From the NCBI GenBank assembly GCA_021846145.1, contig JAJZCJ010000010.1:1-23379 (forward strand): DNA of 23,379 nt, read 5' to 3'. Positions 1 to 7,252 of this stretch are shown piece after piece. How positions within the stretch are numbered: position 1 is the stretch's first letter; the number at the start of each line of letters is the position of its first letter. The notes below the pieces were generated by a model, which did no database searches, was not told the DNA's origin, and saw nothing but the letters and a program-made list of their open reading frames with translations. Both the position numbers and the translations under genes were made by a program. This DNA comes from Bacillota bacterium. Lineage in GTDB: Bacteria > Bacillota > Bacilli > Alicyclobacillales > SLC66.

Positions 1-766
1 GAGGCTCGGGATCTGGCGGGACTTCCGGTAGTTCAACCGGTGGCTCAACCAGCGGATCTGGCAGCGGGAGTTCGGGGTCAACAGGTGGAAATTCATCGTC
101 GAGTGGGGATCATCACCACGATCACAACCCCAATCCGAATCCGCAACCGACGCATGCGCAACTAGAAGCGCAGGATCAGGTAACCATAGGTACAGCATCG
201 CCAACGATTACCGGGGGTCCAAGTGTTGTAAGCTTGTATCAAAATAATGGACTTTCATTGCTGAATCACCCAATTGGGTACTATCTGAATCAGGTTGGGA
301 CAAAGCAACAACTAACAAATCAGCTTAAGCGAATTTTACAAGAGGCTTCTCAACCCACGCCGTTTGATAAGCAAATTGTATTTCCCCTGATTACCATGTT
401 TGAAAATTCCGATCCCAATCAACCATTAGCATATGTTGGGGATGTCGAACAAACTGTATCAGATGTTGAAAAATCGTTACCGACAGTAGTGTCAGATGCT
501 GAAAAATTATTGACAGAAATTGAAGATGATATTAAGGGTACGGGTAAAATCAATCCCAGCCAAGTGAGGTTTAGTCAGAGTAACATTAAAGCAATGTTCT
601 CGGATGGAACATCAGTTGACCAATTAGCCGAAGACCTGAAAACAGGCAAAGTCAACCCAAATGATGTCCCTTCCATCAGGTTGATTGATTACAATGGTAA
701 ATTGTACACCTTGGATAATCGCAGATTGTATGCCTTTCAGAAGGCGGGTGTTGATGTAAATTATAA

Positions 767-770
767 GATC
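767..770. repeat. Left target-site duplication (GATC)
   Basis: GATC directly precedes the left IS terminal repeat and recurs directly after the right one at 2232-2235. Keeping a single copy restores the interrupted reading frame, which supports a true 4-bp target duplication. GATC is palindromic, so it also extends the apparent inverted repeat to 18 bp. Confidence 0.75.
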
Positions 771-784
771 GAGCGTTTTGCAGA
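771..784 (+). repeat. Left terminal inverted repeat of the IS
   Basis: GAGCGTTTTGCAGA is perfectly inverted at 2218-2231. Beyond 14 bp the two ends diverge. Confidence 0.85.
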
Positions 785-903
785 ATCGATCTTCTGCTTG
801 ATTTGAAAAACGATCACTGTTCAGCTAACTAACTCAAATCACAGTATTTGTAATGTGATGACTGTATGGATCCCCGTCTTTACGGAATTAGTTGTTTTAT
901 GTC

Positions 904-2106
904 TTACGCAGTTTTCTTCACTTGGGTTGCCTTACTCATCGCAAGTGCCGATGCCAATAGCACAACCGCATTCAGATACGCAACAGCAGTGACTTTTTGG
1001 ATTCCACGAACGTGTAAGTCGTTTGTCACTAAATACTCTTTTAGTCGGGAGTTACATCGCTCGACGGAAGTTCGTTCGTTGTAAAGCTCTTTCCATCTCC
1101 GTGTGTCTCGGTGTGGATTCGCATAGCGCCGCACATCCTCCGTGATGGTTTTCTTGATCACCATCCCGTAATTGGACTCCGAGCACGCGGTCATCCCCAA
1201 TGGGCAATCTGTTTTCCCGACCACATGTGGGCAACGAAATTTTAAGCGATCGCCATCGGCACCCCAGTACACCATCTCATAACCCATCGTACAACGAGGT
1301 GTGCCATTGGACGTAATGCCTACTGGAGGTTCTTTTTCACCACGTTTGTTCATGGCGATGATCGCTTGCGCACCGTGACTGCGAACGGCTTCGTAATTCT
1401 TCACCTGGTCATATCCAGCGTCCATCATGACGAATCGGATCTTCCAATCGTGATCGTTCACGATCTCATTCATCAAGGGAATCGCCATCTCACCGTCAAA
1501 AACGTTGGCTGGCGTGACCGCCAGTGCGATGGGCAATTCACTCTGTGTGTCCACCGCCAGATGAATCTTGTAGCCAAACCAACGCATGGTATTCCCGTAC
1601 GCATCTCGTTTCACGCCCCAGGTGGCATTGCCTGTGTCTTGGCTTCGTGAGTTCGGTTGCTTCTTCTCATAGGCGTCAATCGCCGTGCTGTCGATGACAA
1701 GGTGTTGACCGTCAATGATCCCTGCCTCTTTGCATTGACTGACCAGGTCAATGAACAGCTTCTCGACAAGCCCCTGTTTGACGATGCTCTTGAACACCCG
1801 ACTGAGTGTGGCAATGGATGGCGCGGGTTCTTCCAAGCGAAATCCGCATTGGTAGCGAAAGCGCAGATCCCGATCCAATCGCTGATGTAACTGAGTGAAC
1901 GTCGAGATGCCCTCCTGCGGAGCAGCTAGAAATGCCCTCAGGATCGCTTCTCTGGGAATCGGTTTCGCTCCTTGGGGTGATGAACTTTTCAGTTTCATGG
2001 CATAAGGTTCCAAATTCAGAACAGAAAAGAAAAAGGGCAATCGCTCACTAGAATCAATTTCTAACCATTGCTTAAAGGAAAACAGCGTTTGCTGTAGAAG
2101 ATACAA
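904..2106 (-). CDS. IS transposase, DDE superfamily (IS1182/IS5-like)
   Basis: This 400-residue protein catalyses transposition of its IS. The N-terminal third (about 1-125) looks like the DUF772-type DNA-binding region, with the typical L-S-R-V-F segment before the catalytic core. Candidate catalytic residues are D139 (VIDSTAID), D229 (VMMDAGYD) and E349 (TSVERCNSRLK), in the order and context of DDE_Tnp_1 transposases. A Cys/His-containing insert lies at about 271-308 before the Glu motif. The TTG start at 2106 is supported by AAGGAGGG eight bases upstream on the minus strand. No frameshift is seen, so the enzyme could be active. It faces away from the interrupted host gene. Confidence 0.9.
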   Translation of the reverse strand: MYLLQQTLFSFKQWLEIDSSERLPFFFSVLNLEPYAMKLKSSSPQGAKPIPREAILRAFLAAPQEGISTFTQLHQRLDRDLRFRYQCGFRLEEPAPSIATLSRVFKSIVKQGLVEKLFIDLVSQCKEAGIIDGQHLVIDSTAIDAYEKKQPNSRSQDTGNATWGVKRDAYGNTMRWFGYKIHLAVDTQSELPIALAVTPANVFDGEMAIPLMNEIVNDHDWKIRFVMMDAGYDQVKNYEAVRSHGAQAIIAMNKRGEKEPPVGITSNGTPRCTMGYEMVYWGADGDRLKFRCPHVVGKTDCPLGMTACSESNYGMVIKKTITEDVRRYANPHRDTRRWKELYNERTSVERCNSRLKEYLVTNDLHVRGIQKVTAVAYLNAVVLLASALAMSKATQVKKTA

Positions 2107-2217
2107 GTGGACTTCCCTCCTTAGAAGATTCAGGTTTGGTCACTTAAATCTTCTAGAAATTTGGGGTAAAGTCCTTTTTTTATCCTCGCTAACCCTTGCC
2201 TTGACTGGGCTAGCAAA

Positions 2218-2231
2218 TCTGCAAAACGCTC
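2218..2231 (-). repeat. Right terminal inverted repeat of the IS
   Basis: TCTGCAAAACGCTC is the exact reverse complement of the left end at 771-784. Confidence 0.85.
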
Positions 2232-2235
2232 GATC
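2232..2235. repeat. Right target-site duplication (GATC)
   Basis: This is the second copy of the GATC found at 767-770, immediately outside the right inverted repeat. Confidence 0.75.
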
Positions 2236-2319
2236 GTTAACTTGAAAGACGTCGTGGATGAGATGTGGAAATTTACGACGAAGAATGGTGGTACGAGTAT
2301 AAAGGTGAGAGGGCGTTAG
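2232..2319 (+). pseudogene. 3' remnant of the IS-interrupted toxin-like gene
   Basis: Read in the frame restored by removing the IS and one GATC, this piece encodes about 28 residues including DEMWKFTTKNGGTSIKV, then TAG at 2317-2319. It follows directly on ...GVDVNYKI from the 5' part. The Lys/Thr/Gly-rich ending with a W-K-F-T-T-K core is typical of the end of this kind of small toxin domain. It has no start or ribosome-binding site of its own and is not expected to be expressed. The exact in-frame junction, and the downstream gene 4 nt after the stop, show that it belongs to the upstream gene. Confidence 0.8.
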
Positions 2320-2323
2320 TCAC

Positions 2324-2701
2324 ATGTCAGTGAAGATTGCAGTTAACGAAGTCGAATTTCACGAGACACCGTTAGAGGAAATTTCGATTAAGGACACGAT
2401 CATCGTGATTGAACTTGATGATTCTGAGGAAAAACGATGGAGATTCAAGTTTAATCCTTACCAAGCGTTTAAAGTAACGACTGCGGATTGCATAAATAAG
2501 ACGCCGTTTCTGATTGATGGGCGGAGACCTCTTCATCTATTGGAAGTAGTCGACTCTGAATGGCTCTACGGCCTGAAAACAGAGCTACAGCGAATTGACA
2601 ATACTGCAACTTTTATGGATAAGGCCCGCCACTTTGTCGCTCCTTTTCAAGACTCGGTAATTGAAATAGTTGCATGGAACGTTTCAATTGAGGCAATATA
2701 A
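2324..2701 (+). CDS. Small acidic protein, probable immunity protein for the disrupted toxin
   Basis: This 125-residue soluble protein has no signal peptide or membrane segment and is rich in Asp/Glu, with alternating hydrophobic strands (IIVIELDDSEE, WRFKFNPYQAF) and an ending DSVIEIVAWNVSIEAI. ATG at 2324 lies 4 nt after the TAG of the toxin remnant, and GGTGAGAGGG at 2304-2313 serves as ribosome-binding site inside the toxin 3' end. The original pair would therefore have been translationally coupled. Size, acidity and position directly after a toxin-domain gene fit an immunity protein. I do not recognise the exact family. Since the IS now separates it from its promoter, expression depends on read-through or an unseen promoter. 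An unrelated hypothetical protein is the alternative. Confidence 0.68.
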   Translation: MSVKIAVNEVEFHETPLEEISIKDTIIVIELDDSEEKRWRFKFNPYQAFKVTTADCINKTPFLIDGRRPLHLLEVVDSEWLYGLKTELQRIDNTATFMDKARHFVAPFQDSVIEIVAWNVSIEAI

Positions 2702-3247
2702 CTCAATGCAGTAACACCAATTTCAATTGCTGTGTGCGCCTAGCCAAGCTAGGCACAACTTGTTGGTGAAAGTCCAACCGAGGTAGGGACCAAGCCGCCT
2801 TGTAGCTAGCATGCATCTGGTGGTGAGAGCCTAAGGATGAAGCCCTGTGAAAACTCCATAGGGAGTGAAAGCAAAAGCTGTAGGCCGTAACATGAAGTGA
2901 ATCCTGCCGCATCGTGAGAAATAACCCCAAAGAGGGACAAGAGGGAGCCGAGCCGCGACAGTATCGGCGAAGGCCAAGGAACGTGTGAAGAACTTGGAAG
3001 CGCAGCACGGAAGAACCCTCCGGTGTATGGGAAACGGCATGCAGAGATAGTTGTGTCTGGAACTAGGGAGACCCTCCTCCACACGGCGAAAGTCGTAAAG
3101 AGCGAACCTATAAGCCCAGAAGGTGAAATGGCGAGTTGTGGAAAGGGAGTCGGAGAGGGTCATAGTACCGGCGAAGCGAGGACAACACAACCTCGCGGAG
3201 GGAAGGATCCTTACTTTGTTCACGGGTATCAATGGAGGTAAGAGCGA

Positions 3248-4562
3248 GTGAATGCAGTGAAATCTGCTAACGACACCAAAGTGAAAGTTCGAGAACTCCA
3301 AAGAACCCTCTACCTTGCTGCCAAAGCAAATGCCAAGCGTGGATTTCATGCTTTGTACGATAAAGTATGCAGGACGGATGTCATGTGGATAGCTTGGGCG
3401 CGAGTGAAAGCAAATCGGGGTAGTGCCGGGATTGACGGTGTGACGATCCAATATATTGTTCAAGAGTATGGGGAAGATCGCTTCGTTTTGGAAACGCAAG
3501 AACAGCTTGTCACAGGAAAATATCACCCCATGCCAGTCCGGAGAAGGGAAATACCTAAGGGAGATGGAAAAACTCGACCACTCGGGATTCCCAGTGATTC
3601 GAGACCGCTTGGTGCAAATGGCAGCGAAAATCGTGCTGGAAGCCATTTTTGAGGCGGATTTCAAGGATTGCTCTTATGGGTTTCGCCCTAAGCGCAGTGC
3701 CAAAGAAGCCATCGAGCGAATTCGCCGGACAGTGAATCGAGGCAAGGTGTACTGGGTTGTCGATGTCGACATTACTGGATATTTCAACAATATTCCGCAT
3801 GACAAACTGATGAAGTTGGTGGAACAACGAATCAGTGACAAACGTGTGCTCAAGCTCGTCCGCAAATGGCTCAAAGCTGGAGTTGTGGAAGAGGATCAGT
3901 ATCATGAAACGGAGATCGGAAGCCCACAGGGCGGGGTGATTTCCCCATTACTCGCGAACATTTATCTAAACTATTTGGACACTGTATGGGAAAAGCGTTA
4001 TACGCATCTTGGTACACTGGTAAGGTATGCAGATGACCTCGTGATCTTATGTGAAAAGAAGGCCCAAGCGCTTGAGGCAATAGGGGTACTTAAAGCTGTA
4101 TTCAGTAAATTGGAGCTAAGCATAAATACCCAAAAGTCTAAACTAGTGAAGCTGTGGATAGATAGCAAAGGGTTTGATTTTCTCGGATTTCACCACAGAC
4201 GAATGCCAGTGCTAGGTAAAGGAGGCCGGGTGGCTCACATCCTACGTAGTTTCCCGTCAAAAAAGTCGATGAAGAAGATGGGAGTCGCAGTAAAAGAGGT
4301 AACTTCGCCACGTAGTCGCCTTCATTGGACGTCACAGCAACTGGTAAACGTCTTAAACCCAATGATACAAGGGTGGCGGAACTATTACGGGAGCGTTGAC
4401 CCGACGATGTCCCGCAGATTTCTAGGGAAAGTAGACTGGTATATACTCAAGAGATTGACACTGTACTGGAATAAGCGACATAGGAAAAAGCGAATGCATC
4501 CTACAAAGGTAGCAGAAGTATTTAAGCTTGCAAAACTGAAATCGGTTAGTGCTTATGGCTAA
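3248..4562 (+). pseudogene. ltrA: Group II intron reverse transcriptase/maturase, single-base frameshift
   Basis: The GTG start at 3248 follows GGAGG at 3234-3238. The first part (3248 to about 3592) contains the RT-0/RT-1 region (KANRGSAGIDGVT, IPKGDGKTRPLGIP). The second (from about 3594, another frame) continues with IRDRLVQMA, YGFRPKRSA, SPQGGVISPLLANIYL, the catalytic YADD at 4026-4037, and the maturase domain X motif GWRNYYG. One extra base around 3590-3593 separates the halves; deleting it gives a continuous protein of about 437 residues with the standard LGIPxIRDR join. No HNH endonuclease domain follows domain X, so the protein is an En-minus type. As written, the first frame stops at 3652 and no full protein is made. 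A sequencing error is possible. Confidence 0.85.
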
Positions 4563-4594
4563 AGCGATAACGTACAAGGGGAAGAACATCGGAA

Positions 4595-4626
4595 AGCCGT
4601 ATGCGGGAAAACCGCACGTACGGTTT
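4595..4626 (+). ncRNA. Group II intron domain V (catalytic hairpin)
   Basis: The segment begins AGCCGTATGCGG, has a GAAAA loop, and returns CCGCACGTACGG. It carries the AGC catalytic triad and the two-nucleotide bulge of domain V. It lies 33 nt after the maturase stop, as expected. Confidence 0.85.
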
Positions 4627-4765
4627 GATGCAGGGGGGGCTGGGTTCACCAGTCCTCTACTCTACAACCGAAGGGAGCCAACCTCGTTAAATTGGGGTCT
4701 GGCTCTCTTCGCTATCTTCACTCGGTCATTCGGTCGTCTTAGCATAGTCACGAGGTGAATCAGAA

Positions 4766-4984
4766 ATGACCAAAGCAGTTGGATACATACGAGTTTCGAC
4801 GCAAGGACAGGTTCGTGACGGATACAGTCTCGCATATCAGCGCGACGAGATCATGCGATACTGCGCAGAGAACGAAATCGAACTGGTTGAAATCTACGAG
4901 GACAAAGGCATCAGCGGTGCCAAGGTAGATGAAGAAGAATTGACCGTCGATCGCGAAGGTTTGCAGAATGGGCAATGGCGATGA
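4766..4984 (+). pseudogene. Truncated large serine recombinase (N-terminal fragment)
   Basis: The 72-residue fragment begins with a resolvase-type catalytic domain: GYIRVSTQGQ with the nucleophilic Ser at residue 11, then GYSLAYQRDEIMRYC and YEDKGISGAKVDEE, typical of large serine site-specific recombinases (normally about 450-550 residues). GAGGTGA precedes the ATG. Similarity stops at about residue 67 (DREGLQ), followed by an unrelated short tail and a stop, so most of the catalytic domain, the recombinase domain and the zinc ribbon are missing. The fragment lies about 100 bp past the intron and cannot be active. It is probably the relic of an integrated element whose remainder was deleted. 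Confidence 0.8.
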
Positions 4985-5396
4985 TGCCGGTGCCCATTTC
5001 ATTTGTGGATTTCGCAATTGAAATGGCAAGAATTTAATAGTTAATCTCTAATTTGTAAAATAATTTTATTGCACAATCGGGGGGCGAATGTGCAATAAGA
5101 ACTTCCTGTCCAAACTGCAAAAAATATTATTGGTTTCGTATATTTACGCATCACTATTTCTATATTTTCGTCACAGCAAACATTAGCGAACTTAGCTTTG
5201 ACGCAGTTGGTAAAGTCAGGGGTTTCCTCGTCAGGACGATTGTATGGCTGAATCATGGATGGATTTAATCGCTCCAGACGAATTCGTATTTACTCGCATC
5301 TAATTTATAGTTACGCCAAATGATCCGAAGGATCGTCATGTGCTGGCTGCCGCAGGCGACAACACGCAGGCGATAACGAGTAGACATTTATCGAGA
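4985..5396. other. Gene-poor intergenic region
   Basis: This stretch of about 410 bp has no convincing complete gene. A minus-strand open frame at 5041-5256 has no recognisable family or clear ribosome-binding site. The right part contains the possible PIN-domain remnant listed separately. The region joins the broken mobile-element zone to the cobalamin operon. Confidence 0.5.
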
Positions 5397-5420
5397 TTGC
5401 TTGTACTATTAACGTCATAA
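5304..5420 (+). pseudogene. Possible remnant of a PIN-domain protein
   Basis: One frame (from about 5310) encodes NDPKDRHVLAAAGD, closely resembling the DPxDRHVLAAA motif of PIN-domain ribonucleases of toxin-antitoxin systems. An in-frame stop lies just upstream at 5301-5303, and the expected downstream N-x-x-D-F motif is absent, so only a scrap would remain. It overlaps the proposed promoter of the cobalamin operon. The assignment rests on one short motif and is weak. Confidence 0.35.
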
Positions 5421-5426
5421 GATAAT
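5397..5426 (+). promoter_or_regulatory. Candidate sigma-A promoter for the cobalamin operon leader
   Basis: TTGCTT (5397-5402) and GATAAT (5421-5426) are separated by 18 bp and lie just upstream of the riboswitch P1 stem at 5439. The position suits a leader transcript starting at about 5433. The -35 match is partial. Confidence 0.45.
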
Positions 5427-5438
5427 TGCATAGGAACG

Positions 5439-5595
5439 AAAAGGCGTTCATTTACGGATGAACTTAATAGGGAAACCGGTTAAATTCCGGTGCGGTCCCG
5501 CCACTGTACAGGGGAGTTTCGATTCACAGCCACTGAGCGTTACGCTCGGGAAGGGTATCGACAACGTAGAACCTAAGCCAGGAGACCTGCCTTTT
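5439..5595 (+). ncRNA. Adenosylcobalamin (B12) riboswitch
   Basis: The conserved core is present: GGGAAACCGG, TTCCGGTGCGGTCCCGCCACTGT, the GGGAAGG element near 5548, and the B12 box GCCAGGAGACCTGCC (5577-5591). AAAAGGC at 5439-5445 can pair with GCCTTTT at 5589-5595 to close P1. It stands in front of a full cobalamin operon. An intrinsic terminator lies about 65 nt downstream, so control is probably by premature termination when adenosylcobalamin binds. Confidence 0.95.
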
Positions 5596-5659
5596 TTGTT
5601 ACACCGCGTTACCTACGGATGATAGGGAGGTGTTTGTTGTCGACTTCGTCGCTCACAGG

Positions 5660-5684
5660 CACTCTTCACTAGAGAGTGTTTTTT
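5660..5684 (+). terminator. Intrinsic terminator, riboswitch expression platform
   Basis: CACTCT (5660-5665) pairs with AGAGTG (5673-5678) around a 7-nt loop, followed by six T. It lies between the riboswitch and cbiX. CAGG (5656-5659) and CTC (5662-5664) can instead pair with CCTG (5586-5589) and GAG (5582-5584) of the B12 box. This gives a plausible antiterminator in the ligand-free state. Confidence 0.75.
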
Positions 5685-5717
5685 GTTATGTCATTTTAAT
5701 AAAGGGTGGGCGGGGTT

Positions 5718-6473
5718 GTGAAAGAAGTTATTCTATTGGTGGGACATGGCAGTCGAGATGCGGACGGAAATCAGGAATTTATGGAGTTTGTTGAGGCGGT
5801 TCGCCAAGTTTTGCCCAATCGGGAGATTGAAGCGTGCTTTTTAGAGCTAGCATCTCCTGGTATTGATGCGGGGATCACGACGTGTGTGCAACGCGGAGCC
5901 ACTCGCATTTTCGCTGTGCCGGTGATTCTGTTGGCGGCTACGCACGTAAAGATCGAGATTCCGGAATTTTTGGAAAAAGGACGTCAATTGTATCCTCAAG
6001 TGGAGATTGTCTACGGTCGGAATTTGGGGCTGCACGAAAAAATTCTGGAGTTGTTGCAAGAACGGTTTGATGAGGCGATGTTACAGCCAACGGTCACAGG
6101 TGCTTCGTTTTCAGACACTGCCATGGTGTTAATGGGACGGGGCAGCAGTGATGTAACCGCGAACGGCGACCTTTACAAAATTGCGCGGATGTTGTGGGAA
6201 CGTTTAGGCGTACTGACGGTGGAAGTTTGTTTTAGTGGCATCACTGCTCCACTTTTACAAGAAGGGGTGAGGCGCGCCATCGCGTTAGGCGCCAAACGTG
6301 TGGTGGTGGTTCCCTACTTTTTGTTTACTGGCGTGCTCATCAAACGTATGCGCAATGTATTAGATGGAGTGCAACGTGAGTATCCGGAAATCCCGATGGT
6401 GATGTCAAAGTATTTGGGAGTTCATCGCCTTTTGATCGATGCGCTGGTGGAACAAATTGAGGGGGAATGGTAA
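5718..6473 (+). CDS. cbiX: Sirohydrochlorin cobaltochelatase CbiX
   Basis: It inserts Co(II) into sirohydrochlorin, the committing step of the anaerobic (early-cobalt) pathway, in the cytoplasm. The 251-residue protein has two CbiX-type halves. The N-terminal half carries HGSRD (H10) and ATHVKIEIP (H76), matching the paired metal-binding histidines of CbiX/SirB. The C-terminal half keeps the fold motifs (GRGSSD, PYFLFTG) but lacks both histidines. GTG at 5718 is preferred, since GGGTGGGCGGGG just upstream provides the ribosome-binding site; an in-frame GTG at 5706 lies too close to any such site. It is the first gene after the riboswitch and overlaps cobA by one base. SirB (ferrochelatase) is the main alternative, but the operon argues for cobalt. 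Confidence 0.9.
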   Translation: MKEVILLVGHGSRDADGNQEFMEFVEAVRQVLPNREIEACFLELASPGIDAGITTCVQRGATRIFAVPVILLAATHVKIEIPEFLEKGRQLYPQVEIVYGRNLGLHEKILELLQERFDEAMLQPTVTGASFSDTAMVLMGRGSSDVTANGDLYKIARMLWERLGVLTVEVCFSGITAPLLQEGVRRAIALGAKRVVVVPYFLFTGVLIKRMRNVLDGVQREYPEIPMVMSKYLGVHRLLIDALVEQIEGEW

Positions 6474-7231
6474 TGAATGGTAAGGTCTACTTGATTGGGG
6501 CAGGGCCAGGCGATCCTCGGCTGTTGACTATCAAGGGCAAGGAATGTTTGGAAATTGCGGATGTGGTGTTGTATGACAGACTCATTGCGCCTGAATTGCT
6601 GGCATATGCGAGAACGGATGCGCGCAAGGTTTACGTCGGCAAGGCGTCTGATCATCACGCCGTGCCGCAACAGGAGATCAATCAACTGTTGGTTGATGAA
6701 GCGTTGTCCGGCAATGTGGTGGCGCGTCTTAAAGGCGGTGATCCGTTTGTCTTTGGGCGGGGTGCCGAGGAAGCAGAGGCATTAGTGGCGCATGGTATTC
6801 CGTTTGAAGTGGTACCTGGGGTGACTTCCGCCATCGGCGCATTGGCATATGCGGGTATCCCAGTGACGCACCGTGAGCTTGCTAGCGGGTTTCACGTCGT
6901 GACAGGGCATGAGTGTGTGAATTCGCTTGGCGTTCATTGGGAGTTGCTGGTTTCTGAAAATCAGACGTTGGTGATATTGATGGGGCTTTCTCACCTTGAG
7001 GAAATTGTCACTCGTTTGCTTGCTTCTGGTCGCAGCAAAAGCACGCCAGCTGCGGTGGTGCGCTGGGGAAGCACTCCGCGTCAACAAGTGGTGATTGGGA
7101 ATTTGGAGAATATCGCTACGTTAGTGAGAGACCAAGATCTGCGTCCGCCCTCAATTGTGGTCGTGGGGGATGTAGTTCAACTAGCTGAAAAACTTCGTTG
7201 GTACGAGCAAACATTAGCAGGTCAAAATTAG
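6473..7231 (+). CDS. cobA: Uroporphyrinogen-III C-methyltransferase (SUMT)
   Basis: It uses two S-adenosylmethionine to methylate uroporphyrinogen III at C2 and C7, giving precorrin-2, the branch point to sirohaem and cobalamin. The protein is 252 residues, single-domain, without the CysG or HemD fusion seen in some bacteria. Visible motifs are GAGPGDP (9-15), [16 protein letters not shown] (SAM-site loop) and [20 protein letters not shown], all characteristic of SUMT. ATG at 6473 overlaps the TAA of cbiX and follows GGGGG with good spacing; the ATG at 6467 is too near that site. Placement next to cbiX and with precorrin-2 dehydrogenase at the operon end supplies the pathway with its own precursor. 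Confidence 0.96.
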   Translation: MNGKVYLIGAGPGDPRLLTIKGKECLEIADVVLYDRLIAPELLAYARTDARKVYVGKASDHHAVPQQEINQLLVDEALSGNVVARLKGGDPFVFGRGAEEAEALVAHGIPFEVVPGVTSAIGALAYAGIPVTHRELASGFHVVTGHECVNSLGVHWELLVSENQTLVILMGLSHLEEIVTRLLASGRSKSTPAAVVRWGSTPRQQVVIGNLENIATLVRDQDLRPPSIVVVGDVVQLAEKLRWYEQTLAGQN

Positions 7232-7252
7232 CAACATGGTGGAGGTGGCAAC

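Larger units (their letters stand above)
3..806 (+). pseudogene. 5' part of a toxin-like secreted/surface protein gene, interrupted by an IS
   Basis: The reading frame is open from the window edge, so the true start is upstream. Residues encoded by about 3-110 are a Gly/Ser/Thr-rich linker, followed by a His/Asp patch and Asn-Pro repeats. After a region of unclear structure comes a compact C-terminal domain (about 540-770) with FSDGTSVDQLAEDL, an acidic NPNDVP turn and LDNRRLYAFQKAG. The last motif resembles the G-x-R-R-x-x-A helix of ParB/sulfiredoxin-like folds and C-terminal toxin domains of polymorphic toxins; this is from memory of the family style, not a search. Native sequence ends at about 770. 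The last 12 codons and the stop at 804-806 come from the IS end. The missing C-terminus lies at 2232-2319, and a small intact gene, probably the immunity gene, follows. A low-complexity linker with a terminal toxin domain is typical of such effectors. Disruption is very clear; the toxin assignment is moderate. Confidence 0.7.
771..2231 (-). mobile_element. Insertion sequence with DDE transposase (IS1182/IS5-like), 1461 bp
   Basis: Perfect 14-bp terminal inverted repeats, GAGCGTTTTGCAGA at 771-784 and its complement at 2218-2231, bound the element and are flanked by GATC duplications. One minus-strand transposase fills most of it, with about 120 bp of non-coding sequence at each end. The element sits inside the terminal domain of the toxin-like gene. 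Intact ends, target duplication and an intact transposase suggest a fairly recent insertion. Family placement rests on the DUF772-like N-terminus and DDE layout and is tentative. Confidence 0.88.
2732..4665 (+). mobile_element. Group II intron with frameshifted maturase
   Basis: The 5' end starts with a GTGYG-type sequence (GTGTG at 2732 or GTGCG at 2734), followed by a GCCTAGC/GCTAGGC hairpin and GTGAAAGTCC-like conserved blocks. About 500 bp of structured non-coding RNA (domains I-III) precede the ORF at 3248-4562 in domain IV. Domain V is at about 4595-4626, with the AGC triad, a GAAAA-type loop and pairing arms CCGTATGC and GCACGTACGG. A domain VI-like hairpin (CTGG/CCAG) and a CTCTAC 3' end follow at about 4632-4665. 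The boundaries are estimates to within a few bases. Retrohoming would need the maturase, which is frameshifted, although splicing could be supplied in trans. Confidence 0.85.

Noticed and set aside
1..120. Gly/Ser/Thr repeats as a possible DNA repeat or CRISPR
   Set aside because: The repeats are irregular, lack spacers and read as a continuous low-complexity protein linker.
866..1890. Plus-strand open frames within the IS (866-1084, 1366-1650, 1657-1890)
   Set aside because: They lie opposite the transposase, have no family resemblance and are explained as antisense shadows.
2703..3664. Minus-strand frames, including one of 277 codons
   Set aside because: They lie in the structured 5' part of the group II intron and opposite the maturase; no recognisable protein.
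4549..4758. Short plus-strand frame after the maturase
   Set aside because: It covers intron domains V and VI and the exon junction; the codons reflect RNA structure rather than protein.
5041..5256. Minus-strand frame of 71 codons
   Set aside because: No convincing ribosome-binding site or family; left inside the intergenic entry.
5589..5597. T-run directly after the riboswitch P1 stem as a separate terminator
   Set aside because: The short P1 arm is part of the aptamer; the better-formed hairpin with six T at 5660-5684 explains control.
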